Below are positions 17,231 to 25,254 of a stretch of 35,195 bases of DNA, in pieces (position 1 is the first letter of the stretch; every line of letters starts with the position of its first letter). The translations under genes were made by a program, and so were the position numbers. This DNA comes from Bacteroidia bacterium (GTDB taxonomy: Bacteria > Bacteroidota > Bacteroidia > Bacteroidales > Marinilabiliaceae), in NCBI GenBank assembly GCA_030526155.1, contig JAUNDI010000026.1, forward strand, positions 1 through 35,195, given 5' to 3'. The notes beneath the pieces are model-generated. The model was given only the letters and a program-made list of their open reading frames with translations. It had not been told where the DNA came from and made no database searches.

Positions 17231-18346
17231 ATGTTTTCAGATGAGTTATTAAAGATAGATTGGGAGGAGACCACTGCCAAGATACTATCGAAGACAGAGA
17301 GCGACGTACAAAGAGCTCTTAGCAAACAACATTGTACGGTAGATGATTTCATGGCATTGATATCGCCAGCAGCTGCGCCATACTTAGAGCAGATGGCACA
17401 ACTAAGTAGGAAATATACTATGGAGCGATTTGGCAAGACCATTTCGATGTTTATACCATTGTATATTACGAATAGCTGTACTAACTCATGTGTTTATTGT
17501 GGCTTTCACGTGTCAAATCCGATGCCAAGAACAATATTGACATTAGAGCAGATAGAGAACGAATACAAAGCCATTAAAGAGCTCGGTCCGTTTGAGAATA
17601 TACTACTAGTAACAGGAGAGAACCCTGTTAAAGCCAATACAGACTACGTGATAGAGGCGGTAAAGCTAGCTAGGAAATACTTCTCGAATGTAAAGATAGA
17701 GGTCATGCCATTGAGCACAGAAGACTACAAGAGATGCGCAGACAACGGCATGAACGGCGTGATATGCTTCCAAGAGACCTACCACAGAGAGAACTACAAG
17801 ATATACCACCCCAAAGGGATGAAGAGCAACTTTGAGTGGAGAGTCAACGGCTTTGACCGAATGGGGCAAGCGGGAGTACACACTATAGGCATGGGTGTTC
17901 TTGTGGGACTTGAAGATTGGAGAACAGATATGACTATGATGGCATATCACTTGAGGTATCTACAGAAAAACTACTGGCAGACAAAGTATTCCGTCAACTT
18001 TCCAAGAATGAGGGCAGCAGAGAACGGGGGCTTCCAGCCAAATGTGATAATGAACGACAAAGAGCTAGCACAGCTAACCTTTGCCTTCAGAATATTTGAC
18101 CATGATGTAGATATCTCATACTCTACAAGAGAGCCAGCCTACATTAGAAACAATATGGCATCACTAGGCGTCACCACTATGAGTGCTCAGAGTAGTGTAG
18201 AACCAGGAGGATATTACACATACAAAAAGCAAGCATTACCACAATTTGACGTTACAGACGACAGAACGGTAGCAGAAGTTGTAGCCGGGTTGAAAGCTGC
18301 AGGTAGAGAGCCGGTATTCAAAGATTGGGACGACATTTTTAACTAA
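17231..18346 (+). CDS. thiH: 2-iminoacetate synthase
   Basis: ThiH is a radical-SAM enzyme that cleaves tyrosine to give dehydroglycine for ThiG. The 371-residue protein has the cluster motif C83-x3-C87-x2-C90 (ITNSCTNSCVYCGFH), then NILLVTGENP, VMPLSTEDYKRCADNGMNGVICFQETYHRENYKIYHPKG, GMGVLVGLEDWRTDMTMMAYHLRYLQ, and the ThiH/BATS C-terminal part with STREPAYIRNN and MSAQSSVEPGGY. Its presence instead of a glycine oxidase (ThiO) implies an oxygen-poor lifestyle. It starts 56 bases after the GT11 gene and ends 13 bases before the ThiE/TenI-like gene. Confidence 0.97.
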   Translation: MFSDELLKIDWEETTAKILSKTESDVQRALSKQHCTVDDFMALISPAAAPYLEQMAQLSRKYTMERFGKTISMFIPLYITNSCTNSCVYCGFHVSNPMPRTILTLEQIENEYKAIKELGPFENILLVTGENPVKANTDYVIEAVKLARKYFSNVKIEVMPLSTEDYKRCADNGMNGVICFQETYHRENYKIYHPKGMKSNFEWRVNGFDRMGQAGVHTIGMGVLVGLEDWRTDMTMMAYHLRYLQKNYWQTKYSVNFPRMRAAENGGFQPNVIMNDKELAQLTFAFRIFDHDVDISYSTREPAYIRNNMASLGVTTMSAQSSVEPGGYYTYKKQALPQFDVTDDRTVAEVVAGLKAAGREPVFKDWDDIFN

Positions 18347-18359
18347 AAAATGGAGAGAA

Positions 18360-18950
18360 GTGATTGTTATCACATTACCCACATTTATAGCTGATGAAGC
18401 CAATAAGATAAATCTACTTTTTGAGAAGGGTATCAGGCGGTTGCACATACGCAAACCTGATGCCACTTCTGAAGAGGTAGGGAGACTTATTGAGCGGATA
18501 GATGAGAGATGGTATGAGCAGATAAGCGTACATTACCATTTTGATATAGCAGAGAGATATAAATTAGGAGGCGTTCATTTAAGTGGGAGGACACCTATAA
18601 GTCCCACCGATTGGAAAGGCATGGTATCCGCATCGTGCCATAGTATAGAAGAGGTAGAGAGAAGAAAAGATAGACTAGACTACTGCTTTCTTTCGCCGAT
18701 ATTCAATAGTATCTCAAAAGAAGGTTATAATGCTACCTTTACTATTGAAGAGCTTGAGACAGCTAGAGATAACAAACTGATAGACAATAAAGTTATTGCC
18801 CTTGGAGGGATATGTGAAGAGAATGTAAAAGAGGTAAAGAGATTAGGGTTTGGAGATTATGCCGTTTTAGGAGCCGTATGGAGATTAGAAGACGAAGAGA
18901 AGATGGTGAGATTGGTGGAAGAGATGGGGAGGAGGTTTTGTACTATATAA
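18360..18950 (+). CDS. ThiE/TenI family protein (probably TenI-like)
   Basis: This 196-residue TIM-barrel protein is related to thiamine phosphate synthase. Visible parts: MIVITLPTF, RLHIRKPDATSEEV, GGVHLSGRTP, ASCHSIEEVERR, YCFLSPIFNS, KVIALGGICEENVKEVKRLGFGDYAVLGAVW. The Asn-Asp-Arg segment normal in ThiE (before the GVHLGQ motif) is replaced here by HFDIAERY, and the diphosphate-binding serine/threonine motif is changed to SASCHS. I therefore think it is the TenI-like second paralogue found at the end of many Bacteroidetes thi operons rather than the synthase. The start is GTG at 18360; a nearby ATG at 18350 is out of frame. Confidence 0.8.
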   Translation: MIVITLPTFIADEANKINLLFEKGIRRLHIRKPDATSEEVGRLIERIDERWYEQISVHYHFDIAERYKLGGVHLSGRTPISPTDWKGMVSASCHSIEEVERRKDRLDYCFLSPIFNSISKEGYNATFTIEELETARDNKLIDNKVIALGGICEENVKEVKRLGFGDYAVLGAVWRLEDEEKMVRLVEEMGRRFCTI

Positions 18951-18972
18951 TAAGGAGACATGACAATAGTAA

Positions 18973-19006
18973 GAAGAAAAACTGGCAAAGTTGTCAATTT
19001 TTCTTC
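18973..19006. terminator. Bidirectional terminator hairpin, also a degenerate repeat copy
   Basis: GAAGAAAAA (18973-18981) and TTTTTCTTC (18998-19006) pair, with partial pairing inside (TGGCAA/TTGTCA), giving a long stem with T-runs both ways between the convergent thi operon and ATPase gene. Its right part matches the repeats upstream of the ATPase in 19 of 23 positions (GGCAA-TTG-CA-TTTTTCTTC frame), in the same direct orientation. Confidence 0.65.
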
Positions 19007-19011
19007 GTTGA

Positions 19012-20271
19012 TTAATTGTTTAAGCTATCTATATCCATTAAGAAATCTATTAACCCCATAGTATATATGCCATTCTCATCACGCCATGGCTTGATACTAT
19101 CTTTCACAACAATAATCTTCTTGAAAGAGTCACTAATCTTCAATAGAGAAGCCATTTCCTGTTTTCGTTTATCCTCATCAGGAAGAGCTAATACCGACTG
19201 GATATAGTACCTTTGATTCCCCTCATTAACCACGAAATCAACCTCCAATTGCTTACGTTGCCATTTTCCTTCTGTATCTACGAAGCGATGTTCGACCATA
19301 CCAACATCCACCTTACATCCTCGGCGACGCAACTCGTTATATATTATATTCTCCATAATATGTGTCTCCTCTTGCTGACGTAAGCCCAAGATAGCATTAC
19401 GTATGCCGATATCAGAAAAGTAATATTTAGAAAGAGCACCTATATACTTTTTCCCCTTTACATCATACCTATCAGCACGCTCTATCAAAAAAGCGTCCTG
19501 CATATAATTGAGATAACGATTTATGGTAACTGAACTTATCGATACATTTCTTACGCTTTTGAATGTATTTGACAACTTAGAAGGATTTGTAGGAGAGCCA
19601 ATATTAGATGCAATTATTCTAACCAAATCAGAAAATTCCTGATTATTCTTTATACGATTACGTTCTATTATATCAACAAGATATACACTTTCAAATAGAT
19701 TTGACAAATAATCCAATTTCTTTTTCTCCGTTTCAAGAGATAAGACTTGTGGGAGTCCGCCATAAGTACAGTAATCTAACCATGCTTTTTCAGGAGCGAG
19801 AGCCACTCCCTCACAGTATTCAGCGAAAGAGAGCGGATATAGACGAATTTCATCACCTCGTCCACGGAATTCAGTAATAATATCACTCGACAAGAACTTA
19901 GAGTTACTACCTGTCACATAGACATCGACGTTACTTATTCGCAAGAGACTATTTAACACCTCTTCGAATCGAGGAACTAATTGAACCTCGTCAAGAAGTA
20001 TGTAATACGGTTCGTCATCTAGTATTCTTGACTTGATATGCTTATATAAAGATAATGGGTCACGCAGATTAGCCGACTCTATATCATCAAGAGCAATTTG
20101 AATAATATGGCTATCATTAACATCACACTTTAGCAGGTGTTGCCTAAACAATGTGAAGAGAAGGTATGATTTACCACAACGTCTGATACCAGTCACAATT
20201 TTAATCAAGCCATTATGTTTACCATCAATAAGTTGTTGAAGGTAGAAGTCTCTTTTAATCTGCATACGCAC
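19012..20271 (-). CDS. AAA ATPase of the AAA_14/DUF4143 type
   Basis: This 419-residue protein has an N-terminal P-loop ATPase: Walker A G-I-R-R-C-G-K-S (28-35) and Walker B YYILLDEVQ (89-97). GSNSKFLSSDIITEFRGRGDEIRLYPLSFAEY follows, typical of AAA_14. The DUF4143 part (about 190-390) has LSNTFKSVRNVSISSVTINRYLNYMQDAFLI (read in two halves, a winged-helix-like region), YYFSDIGIRNAILG, and LEVDFVVNEGNQRYYIQS, which resembles a worn PD-(D/E)XK nuclease-like core. The family is very common in Bacteroidetes genomes and has no settled function. The gene is on its own, opposite to its neighbours. Palindrome-centred repeats overlap its promoter and one lies at its 3' end. A start at 20265 (two residues shorter) is equally possible. 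Confidence 0.93.
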   Translation of the reverse strand: MRMQIKRDFYLQQLIDGKHNGLIKIVTGIRRCGKSYLLFTLFRQHLLKCDVNDSHIIQIALDDIESANLRDPLSLYKHIKSRILDDEPYYILLDEVQLVPRFEEVLNSLLRISNVDVYVTGSNSKFLSSDIITEFRGRGDEIRLYPLSFAEYCEGVALAPEKAWLDYCTYGGLPQVLSLETEKKKLDYLSNLFESVYLVDIIERNRIKNNQEFSDLVRIIASNIGSPTNPSKLSNTFKSVRNVSISSVTINRYLNYMQDAFLIERADRYDVKGKKYIGALSKYYFSDIGIRNAILGLRQQEETHIMENIIYNELRRRGCKVDVGMVEHRFVDTEGKWQRKQLEVDFVVNEGNQRYYIQSVLALPDEDKRKQEMASLLKISDSFKKIIVVKDSIKPWRDENGIYTMGLIDFLMDIDSLNN

Positions 20272-20280
20272 CCCTATATA

Positions 20281-20314
20281 GGAAGATTTTTTGGCAATAT
20301 TGCCACTTTTTCTT
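20281..20314 (-). repeat. Palindrome-centred repeat, copy 1 (promoter-proximal)
   Basis: This 34-base sequence contains the perfect palindrome GGCAATATTGCC followed by ACTTTTTCTT. It is identical to copy 2 (20355-20388) except for one base. It begins 10 bases before the ATPase start and overlaps the expected transcription start site, a natural place for a repressor operator. Confidence 0.75.
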
Positions 20315-20316
20315 CA

Positions 20317-20324
20317 CAAAGATA
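20317..20324 (-). promoter_or_regulatory. -7 box (TATCTTTG) of the ATPase gene
   Basis: On the minus strand this is a perfect TAnnTTTG box lying between the two repeat copies, 46 bases before the start codon. No clear TTG element is seen 19-21 bases upstream; copy 2 lies just beyond that position. Confidence 0.55.
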
Positions 20325-20354
20325 GAGTAAATAGCGTAAATCTGTGATTACTTA

Positions 20355-20388
20355 GGAAGTTTTTTTGGCAATATTGCCACTTTTTCTT
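20355..20388 (-). repeat. Palindrome-centred repeat, copy 2 (promoter-distal)
   Basis: Same 34-base sequence as copy 1 with one substitution, in direct orientation, 74 bases away start to start, with the core GGCAATATTGCC at 20367-20378. Copy spacing is about seven helical turns, which would suit binding of two dimers on one DNA face. Confidence 0.75.
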
Positions 20389-20481
20389 TATTGATAAAAC
20401 TATCGAATTACCTTGAAAGAGGGATATTCGGAGAAAGAGGAAGAGATTATTTACCGACAAAATGCACTTTTTTCATTTTTT

Positions 20482-20514
20482 TCTTGCGTATTGAAAAAAC
20501 TTGTCATACCTTTG
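20482..20514 (+). promoter_or_regulatory. Promoter of the tRNA-Asn/tRNA-Leu unit
   Basis: TTG (20484-20486), 20 bases, TACCTTTG (20507-20514). It lies 40 bases before tRNA-Asn and matches the Bacteroidetes consensus well. Confidence 0.8.
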
Positions 20515-20554
20515 CACCGCTTTCGAGAGGGAAACCTAGTAGAAATGTGGTCAT

Positions 20555-20628
20555 TCTCTAATAGCTCAGTTGGTTAGAGCACCTGACTGTTAATCAGGGG
20601 GTCGTAGGTTCAAGTCCTACTTGGAGAG
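20555..20628 (+). tRNA. tRNA-Asn (anticodon GTT)
   Basis: A complete cloverleaf of 74 bases. The acceptor stem TCTCTAA pairs with TTGGAGA (one G-U). The D arm has AGCTCAGTTGGTTAGAGC, the anticodon stem CCTGA/TCAGG encloses CTGTTAA (anticodon GTT), and the T arm is GTAGGTTCAAGTCCTAC. The discriminator base is G and CCA is not encoded. Confidence 0.96.
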
Positions 20629-20637
20629 CTCAAAGGA

Positions 20638-20719
20638 GCCCAGATGGCGGAATTGGTAGACGCGTTGGTCTCAAACACCAATGTTGCAAGACGTGCCGGT
20701 TCGATCCCGGCTCTGGGTA
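20638..20719 (+). tRNA. tRNA-Leu (anticodon CAA)
   Basis: A class II tRNA of 82 bases. The acceptor GCCCAGA pairs with TCTGGGT, the anticodon stem TTGGT/ACCAA encloses CTCAAAC (anticodon CAA), a long variable arm follows (TGTTGCAAGACGT), and the T arm is GCCGGTTCGATCCCGGC. CCA is not encoded. It starts 9 bases after tRNA-Asn and should share its transcript. Confidence 0.96.
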
Positions 20720-20730
20720 CGGAAGATTAA

Positions 20731-20763
20731 ACCGAGTGTTAGAAATAGCGCTCGGTTTTTTGT
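20731..20763 (+). terminator. Rho-independent terminator of the tRNA unit
   Basis: ACCGAG (20731-20736) and CTCGGT (20751-20756) form the stem, followed by TTTTTTG. It starts 11 bases after tRNA-Leu. Confidence 0.88.
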
Positions 20764-20792
20764 TGTTGTGGGTATAATAGATCTGTTTAGAG

Positions 20793-20823
20793 TTGATAAT
20801 TGTACAAAGAGTAATTACATTTA
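20793..20823 (+). promoter_or_regulatory. Candidate purD promoter
   Basis: TTG (20793-20795), 20 bases, TACATTTA (20816-20823) differs from TAnnTTTG only in the last base. A second, weaker candidate is TATCTTCG at 20859-20866, which has no TTG at the right distance. Either would give a leader of 30-70 bases. Confidence 0.35.
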
Positions 20824-20900
20824 AGGATTCTCCGCTCGAAAAAGAGATTAAAAATGATTATCTTCGCGCCTATTAGTAGTTTGCAAATAATAGAATTACG

Positions 20901-22181
20901 ATGAATATATTACTTATTGGCTCTGGCGGCCGTGAATGTGCCTTTGCGTGGAAGATGTCGCAAAGTTCGAAATTAGACAAGCTATACATTGCACCAGGAA
21001 ATGCGGGAACAGGCGCATATGGTGAGAATGTAGCATTGAACCCAAATGACCATGCTGCGGTATGTGCGTTCATACTAGACAAGAAGATTGACATGGTTGT
21101 TGTAGGACCAGAAGAGCCACTAGTAAAAGGCTTGCAAGATGCTATTAAGGGCAATGTTGCCACTGCTAACATTCCTGTAGTTGGTCCTTCTGCCAAAGGA
21201 GCAGCCCTAGAGGGAAGCAAAGAGTTTGCTAAAGATTTCATGGTAAGACATGGCATACCTACAGCAGGCTATCTATCAGTAACTAATGAAAACCTAGCAG
21301 AGGGCGAGGCATATCTTGAGACCCTTAGTGCACCATACGTATTGAAAGCCGATGGTCTTGCTGCTGGCAAGGGAGTATTGATTCTTGAGGATTTAGCTGA
21401 AGCTAAGAGCGAGTTGAGAGAGATGCTATCAGGCAAGTTTGGCTCGGCCAGTGCTACTGTAGTTATTGAGGAGTACATGAGCGGTATAGAGTGCTCTGTA
21501 TTTGTATTGACCGACGGTAAAGATTACAAGATACTACCAGAGGCAAAAGACTACAAGCGAATTGGCGAGCAAGATACAGGTCTCAACACAGGCGGCATGG
21601 GTGCGGTATCACCAGTTCCATTTGCCAATGCAGAGTTCATGCAGAAAGTTGAGGAGCGCATTGTAAAGCCAACTGTAGAAGGCATCAAGAAAGACAACCT
21701 TGATTACAAAGGCTTCATCTTCCTTGGACTTATGAATTGCGGTGGGGATCCAAAGGTAATAGAGTATAACGTACGTATGGGAGACCCAGAGACAGAGGTA
21801 GTACTCCCTCGTATAGACAGTGACCTTGTAGACCTTCTATATGCTGCAGCTACAGGCAACCTAGCAGATGCCAAATTAGAGGTGAGCAAAGATTTTTGCT
21901 GTACAGTAGTAATGGTAGCAGGCGGTTATCCAGGCGACTACAAGAAAGGCGACGAGATAACAGGACTTGACAAGGTAGAGGGCTCGATAGTATTCCATGC
22001 TGGCACAAAGCTCAACGCAGAGGGTAAAGTAGCTACAAATGGCGGTCGTGTTTTAGCCGTAAGTTCGCGCGGAGCCAACAAGAACGAAGCGTTAGCATTA
22101 TCATATGCAAATATTGCCAATATCAAATATGATGGTTGTTACTTCCGTAGAGATATTGGCAAAGACCTTGACCAGTACTAA
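20901..22181 (+). CDS. purD: Phosphoribosylamine-glycine ligase
   Basis: PurD (GAR synthetase) is the second step of purine synthesis, joining glycine to phosphoribosylamine with ATP. The 426-residue ATP-grasp protein begins MNILLIGSGGRECAFAWKMSQS and shows LYIAPGNAGTGAYGENVAL, VVGPEEPLVKGL, VGPSAKGAALEGSKEFAKDFM, YVLKADGLAAGKGVLI, VIEEYMSGIECSVFVLTDG, DTGLNTGGMGAVSP, GFIFLGLMNCGGDPKVIEYNVRMGDPETEVVLPRI. It is full length. A run of same-strand genes follows, the first 41 bases away, so purD may head a long mixed operon. Confidence 0.98.
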   Translation: MNILLIGSGGRECAFAWKMSQSSKLDKLYIAPGNAGTGAYGENVALNPNDHAAVCAFILDKKIDMVVVGPEEPLVKGLQDAIKGNVATANIPVVGPSAKGAALEGSKEFAKDFMVRHGIPTAGYLSVTNENLAEGEAYLETLSAPYVLKADGLAAGKGVLILEDLAEAKSELREMLSGKFGSASATVVIEEYMSGIECSVFVLTDGKDYKILPEAKDYKRIGEQDTGLNTGGMGAVSPVPFANAEFMQKVEERIVKPTVEGIKKDNLDYKGFIFLGLMNCGGDPKVIEYNVRMGDPETEVVLPRIDSDLVDLLYAAATGNLADAKLEVSKDFCCTVVMVAGGYPGDYKKGDEITGLDKVEGSIVFHAGTKLNAEGKVATNGGRVLAVSSRGANKNEALALSYANIANIKYDGCYFRRDIGKDLDQY

Positions 22182-22222
22182 AACGAGGCAAGAGATTAGG
22201 AACCTCATCATCTAAAGGTTGC

Positions 22223-23206
22223 ATGTACAGGATATTCAATAAGAATTCGCTAGGTGCATTCATTATGTTGCCCATATTGCTTCTGATATATCGTATCAGA
22301 CTCATAAGCAATCCGACATTAGGCATGGCGGCAAATGATGCTGATTTATATACACCTATCTGGAATGCAACATTAGGGCACATCACTATGGGCTCTACCC
22401 TATCCATTGCGGTAGCCATAGGACTTACATTCTTGACGCTACTAATAGTAAATAATACATACGCAAGCTACAGATTCTCACGCAACGTGACATTCTTGCC
22501 TGCTTGCGTATTTATTATACTATCTAGTGGGTTTGTTATTGGGCAAGGCTTGCACCCTGTACTAGTATTTGTGATATTCTATGCCATAGGCATGCATAGA
22601 CTATTTGAGGTAATACGTCCGGATGCCAAACCATACAGATACTGCTTTGAGGCGATGATAAACATATCCATTGGCTCCTTGTTTTGGGCAAAAGGATTGT
22701 GGTTGGTGCCGCTTATGATAGTCTCTGCTGGCATGCTCAAGGTTTTGGGCATTAGAACGCTTGGGTGTATGTTGTGGGGACTACTAGCTCCTTGGGTAAT
22801 AGTTGGTACCCTAGCCTATGTGACAGATGACTTAGAGGCATTTATAGAGTCGTACGAGCAATCGCTTGTTGTACCTGTTGCCTTTTACAAGACATGGATG
22901 ATGGGAAAGACCTTCTTGCTTGTATATGGTGCGGTACTCTTTTTGTCTATTATAAGTGCGATGAGGAACTCCGTTTCCCTAAGTACTTGGCAGAGTCGTA
23001 TGGTGAGAGTAATCATTTGGATGGTAATTTATCCATCCGTATTGATTATTAGTCCTTATTTCTCGTTTGAGGTGCAGATACTAGTGGCTACAGGAGGAGC
23101 TGGATTGGTATCGGTATGGCTTCAGAGGCAGAAGAGACAGCTTGTATCAGAGATAGTGTTGACACTATTCACGCTATTCACATTAACTATGCAATGGATT
23201 ATATAA
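22223..23206 (+). CDS. Polytopic membrane protein (DUF6427-like)
   Basis: This 327-residue protein has about eight hydrophobic segments and no soluble domain. It begins MYRIFNKNSLGAFIMLPILLLIYRIRL. Mid-protein motifs include SGFVIGQGLHPVLVFVIFYAIGMHRLFEVIRPD, EAMINISIGSLFWAKGLWLVPLMIVS and RTLGCMLWGLLAPWVIV. The pattern and its position directly after purD resemble the Bacteroidetes DUF6427 family, function unknown. The stop is only 4 bases before the GT4 gene, so co-transcription with the sugar transferases is likely. It could take part in envelope glycan assembly, but that is a guess from neighbours. No flippase or polymerase motif is visible. Confidence 0.72.
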   Translation: MYRIFNKNSLGAFIMLPILLLIYRIRLISNPTLGMAANDADLYTPIWNATLGHITMGSTLSIAVAIGLTFLTLLIVNNTYASYRFSRNVTFLPACVFIILSSGFVIGQGLHPVLVFVIFYAIGMHRLFEVIRPDAKPYRYCFEAMINISIGSLFWAKGLWLVPLMIVSAGMLKVLGIRTLGCMLWGLLAPWVIVGTLAYVTDDLEAFIESYEQSLVVPVAFYKTWMMGKTFLLVYGAVLFLSIISAMRNSVSLSTWQSRMVRVIIWMVIYPSVLIISPYFSFEVQILVATGGAGLVSVWLQRQKRQLVSEIVLTLFTLFTLTMQWII

Positions 23207-23210
23207 TCTG

Positions 23211-24491
23211 ATGAAGGTAGTCCACATCAACAAAGGAGACGCAGGAGGAGGAGCCTCGGTAGCTGCTCTACGCATTCACCGTTCGCTATTGCGTGCTGGT
23301 GTTGACTCGCATATATTGGTACAAGAGCAAAGACGTAACGAAGAGAACGAGCATGTAGTTGGCACAGGCTTTATCTATAAGATGAAATGTCTGTGGCGTT
23401 TTTTATGGGAGAGGATATCCTTTTTACCCAATGAGAAAGAGAAAGCGTTAAGATTTGCCTTCTCACCAGCCAATACAGGTTTGAGCATAGCCTCGCTACC
23501 CGTGATACAAGAGGCAGACATTATACATCTGCATTGGATAAACCAAGGCTATTTATCGATAGCTAGCCTAGAAGAGCTATTCTCGTTAGGGAAACCTATA
23601 GTATGGACACTACATGACATGTGGCCATTTACGGGAGGATGTCACTACGCGGGAAACTGCCTAGAGTTTAATGAAAAATGTGGGTTCTGTCCGCTTTTGA
23701 AGAACCCATCCATAAACGACATATCGGCCAAGATATACCAGAAGAAGAAGAAACTCTTCTCGAAAGCCAACTTAAATATAGTTACTTGCAGTAGATGGCT
23801 TGGGTCATTGGCAAAGAGTTCCTCATTATTTAGGAATTCACCCATTTACTCTATTCCCAATCCTATTGACACCAAATTCTACACGATATTAGACAGAGCG
23901 AAATGTCGTGAAGAGTTGGGGCTACCCCAAAATAAGAGTTTATTACTCTTTGGAGCGGCGAATATTTTAGATACTCGTAAGGGATTTAGGTATTTATATG
24001 AGGCATTGACCATCTTAAGCGACAGTTTCCCAAGCATATCTAGCAAGATAGAGCTAGTGGTTTTTGGCAAGTCCAAAGAGAGTGTGGAGCATCAGTTTCC
24101 ATTCAAGACACACTCCATGCAGTTTGTCTCGGATCCAGCAACCCTAGTAAAGCTATACAATGCTTGCAACCTATTCATATTACCATCATTACAAGACAAC
24201 TTACCAAATACTGTTGTTGAGTGCTTGTGCTGTGGTACACCCGTTGCGGGATTCCGAATTGGAGGAGTACCAGAGATGATAGACCACAATATATCTGGCT
24301 ATCTTGCAGAGATAAAGAACTCACTAAGTTTGGCAAACGGCATAAATACCGTACTATTTACAGAGAACAAAAATAAGCGTGAGGATATCAGAGAATCGGC
24401 CATAAAGAAATTTGATGAGAGACTTATTGCGGAGAAGTATATAGAGGTATATGAGTCGGCCATGAAGAACGGGACTAAAAAGATAAGATAG
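23211..24491 (+). CDS. Glycosyltransferase family 4 protein
   Basis: This 426-residue GT-B enzyme has an N-terminal acceptor domain beginning MKVVHINKGDAGGGASVAALRIHRSLLRAGVDSHILV, a middle part with HLHWINQGYLSI and WTLHDMWPFTGGCHYAGNC, and a C-terminal donor domain with LLLFGAANILDTRKGFRYL, the EX7E-like region SLQDNLPNTVVECLCCGTPVAGFRIGGVPEMI (read in parts) and NISGYLAEI. The four clustered cysteines (GGCHYAGNC...KCGFC) are typical of a Bacteroidetes GT4 subgroup and may bind a metal. Its stop codon shares a base with the GTG start of the next glycosyltransferase, so the two are probably translationally coupled. Donor and acceptor are not known. Confidence 0.93.
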   Translation: MKVVHINKGDAGGGASVAALRIHRSLLRAGVDSHILVQEQRRNEENEHVVGTGFIYKMKCLWRFLWERISFLPNEKEKALRFAFSPANTGLSIASLPVIQEADIIHLHWINQGYLSIASLEELFSLGKPIVWTLHDMWPFTGGCHYAGNCLEFNEKCGFCPLLKNPSINDISAKIYQKKKKLFSKANLNIVTCSRWLGSLAKSSSLFRNSPIYSIPNPIDTKFYTILDRAKCREELGLPQNKSLLLFGAANILDTRKGFRYLYEALTILSDSFPSISSKIELVVFGKSKESVEHQFPFKTHSMQFVSDPATLVKLYNACNLFILPSLQDNLPNTVVECLCCGTPVAGFRIGGVPEMIDHNISGYLAEIKNSLSLANGINTVLFTENKNKREDIRESAIKKFDERLIAEKYIEVYESAMKNGTKKIR

Positions 24492-25243
24492 TGAGACACC
24501 AACCCTTAGTCAGCATAATTACAATAACCTACAATGCGGGAGCTACACTTGAGCGTACTATTGAGAGTGTACGTCGTCAGGACTATACCAACATTGAGTA
24601 TATAGTAGTTGATGGATCTTCTAAAGATAGGACATTAGATATAGTTAGGGAGAACCAGGATATTATTACATCATATATATCAGAACCAGACAAAGGGATA
24701 TATGATGCGATGAATAAAGGGTTGAGACTCGCCAAAGGCGACTATATATGGTATATGAACTCAGGCGACGAAATTGCTGAAGCGTCGACATTGAGCAAAG
24801 CCATAAAAGATGCGCCAGAAGAGGCAGATGTGATATATGGAGAGACTATTGTCACTGATATGGCAGGCAATACCATTGGAGAGAGGCGGCTAGCTCTTAC
24901 GGAGCCACTTACATGGAAGAGCTTTAGGAAAGGGATGGTAGTTTGTCATCAGTCGTTCATCGCAAAAAAAATATTATGTGAAGAGTACGATACTAGGTAC
25001 AGATACTCAGCCGACTTTGATTGGTGCCTTGACATACTAAAGAAGAGTGAGAAGATATATGACTCACAGATGGTATTATCTAGATTTCTAGATGGAGGCT
25101 TTACCAAGCAACACATCATACCCGGATTAAGAGAGAGATTCCGCATTATGATGAAATATTATGGAGTAATAAAGACGATATTATATCATATACCAATAAC
25201 GATAAAATTCTTTAGCTACTGGATAGCTAAAGGCAGATTTTAG
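24491..25243 (+). CDS. Glycosyltransferase family 2 protein
   Basis: This 250-residue GT-A enzyme has VSIITITYNAGATLERTIESVRRQDYTNIEYIVVDGSSKDRT (in the first 50 residues, in sections), ISEPDKGIYDAMNKGLRLAKGDYIWYMNSGDE with the donor/metal-binding region, and a hydrophobic C-terminus. It matches the WcaA-like single-domain GT2 group used in envelope polysaccharide synthesis. The start is a GTG overlapping the stop of the GT4 gene by one base (TAGTG). An ATG start is not available nearby. The pair suggests a short two-sugar extension, with substrate unknown. Confidence 0.93.
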   Translation: MRHQPLVSIITITYNAGATLERTIESVRRQDYTNIEYIVVDGSSKDRTLDIVRENQDIITSYISEPDKGIYDAMNKGLRLAKGDYIWYMNSGDEIAEASTLSKAIKDAPEEADVIYGETIVTDMAGNTIGERRLALTEPLTWKSFRKGMVVCHQSFIAKKILCEEYDTRYRYSADFDWCLDILKKSEKIYDSQMVLSRFLDGGFTKQHIIPGLRERFRIMMKYYGVIKTILYHIPITIKFFSYWIAKGRF

Positions 25244-25254
25244 ATATTACCATT

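Noticed and set aside
18350-18352. ATG at 18350 as start of the ThiE/TenI-like gene
   Set aside because: It is out of frame with the gene; the in-frame start is GTG at 18360.
19012-20271. ATPase as antitoxin or toxin-antitoxin partner
   Set aside because: No small partner gene lies in the same orientation on either side; only repeats, a terminator and tRNA genes are present.
20555-20719. tRNA pair as an integration site
   Set aside because: Both tRNAs are complete, and I found no duplicated tRNA 3' end or integrase gene in the window.
24950-24968. CGTTCATCGCAAAA inside the GT2 gene, resembling the dispersed repeat
   Set aside because: It lies in coding sequence (codons for a normal part of the protein) and lacks the TTG start, so I treat it as chance.
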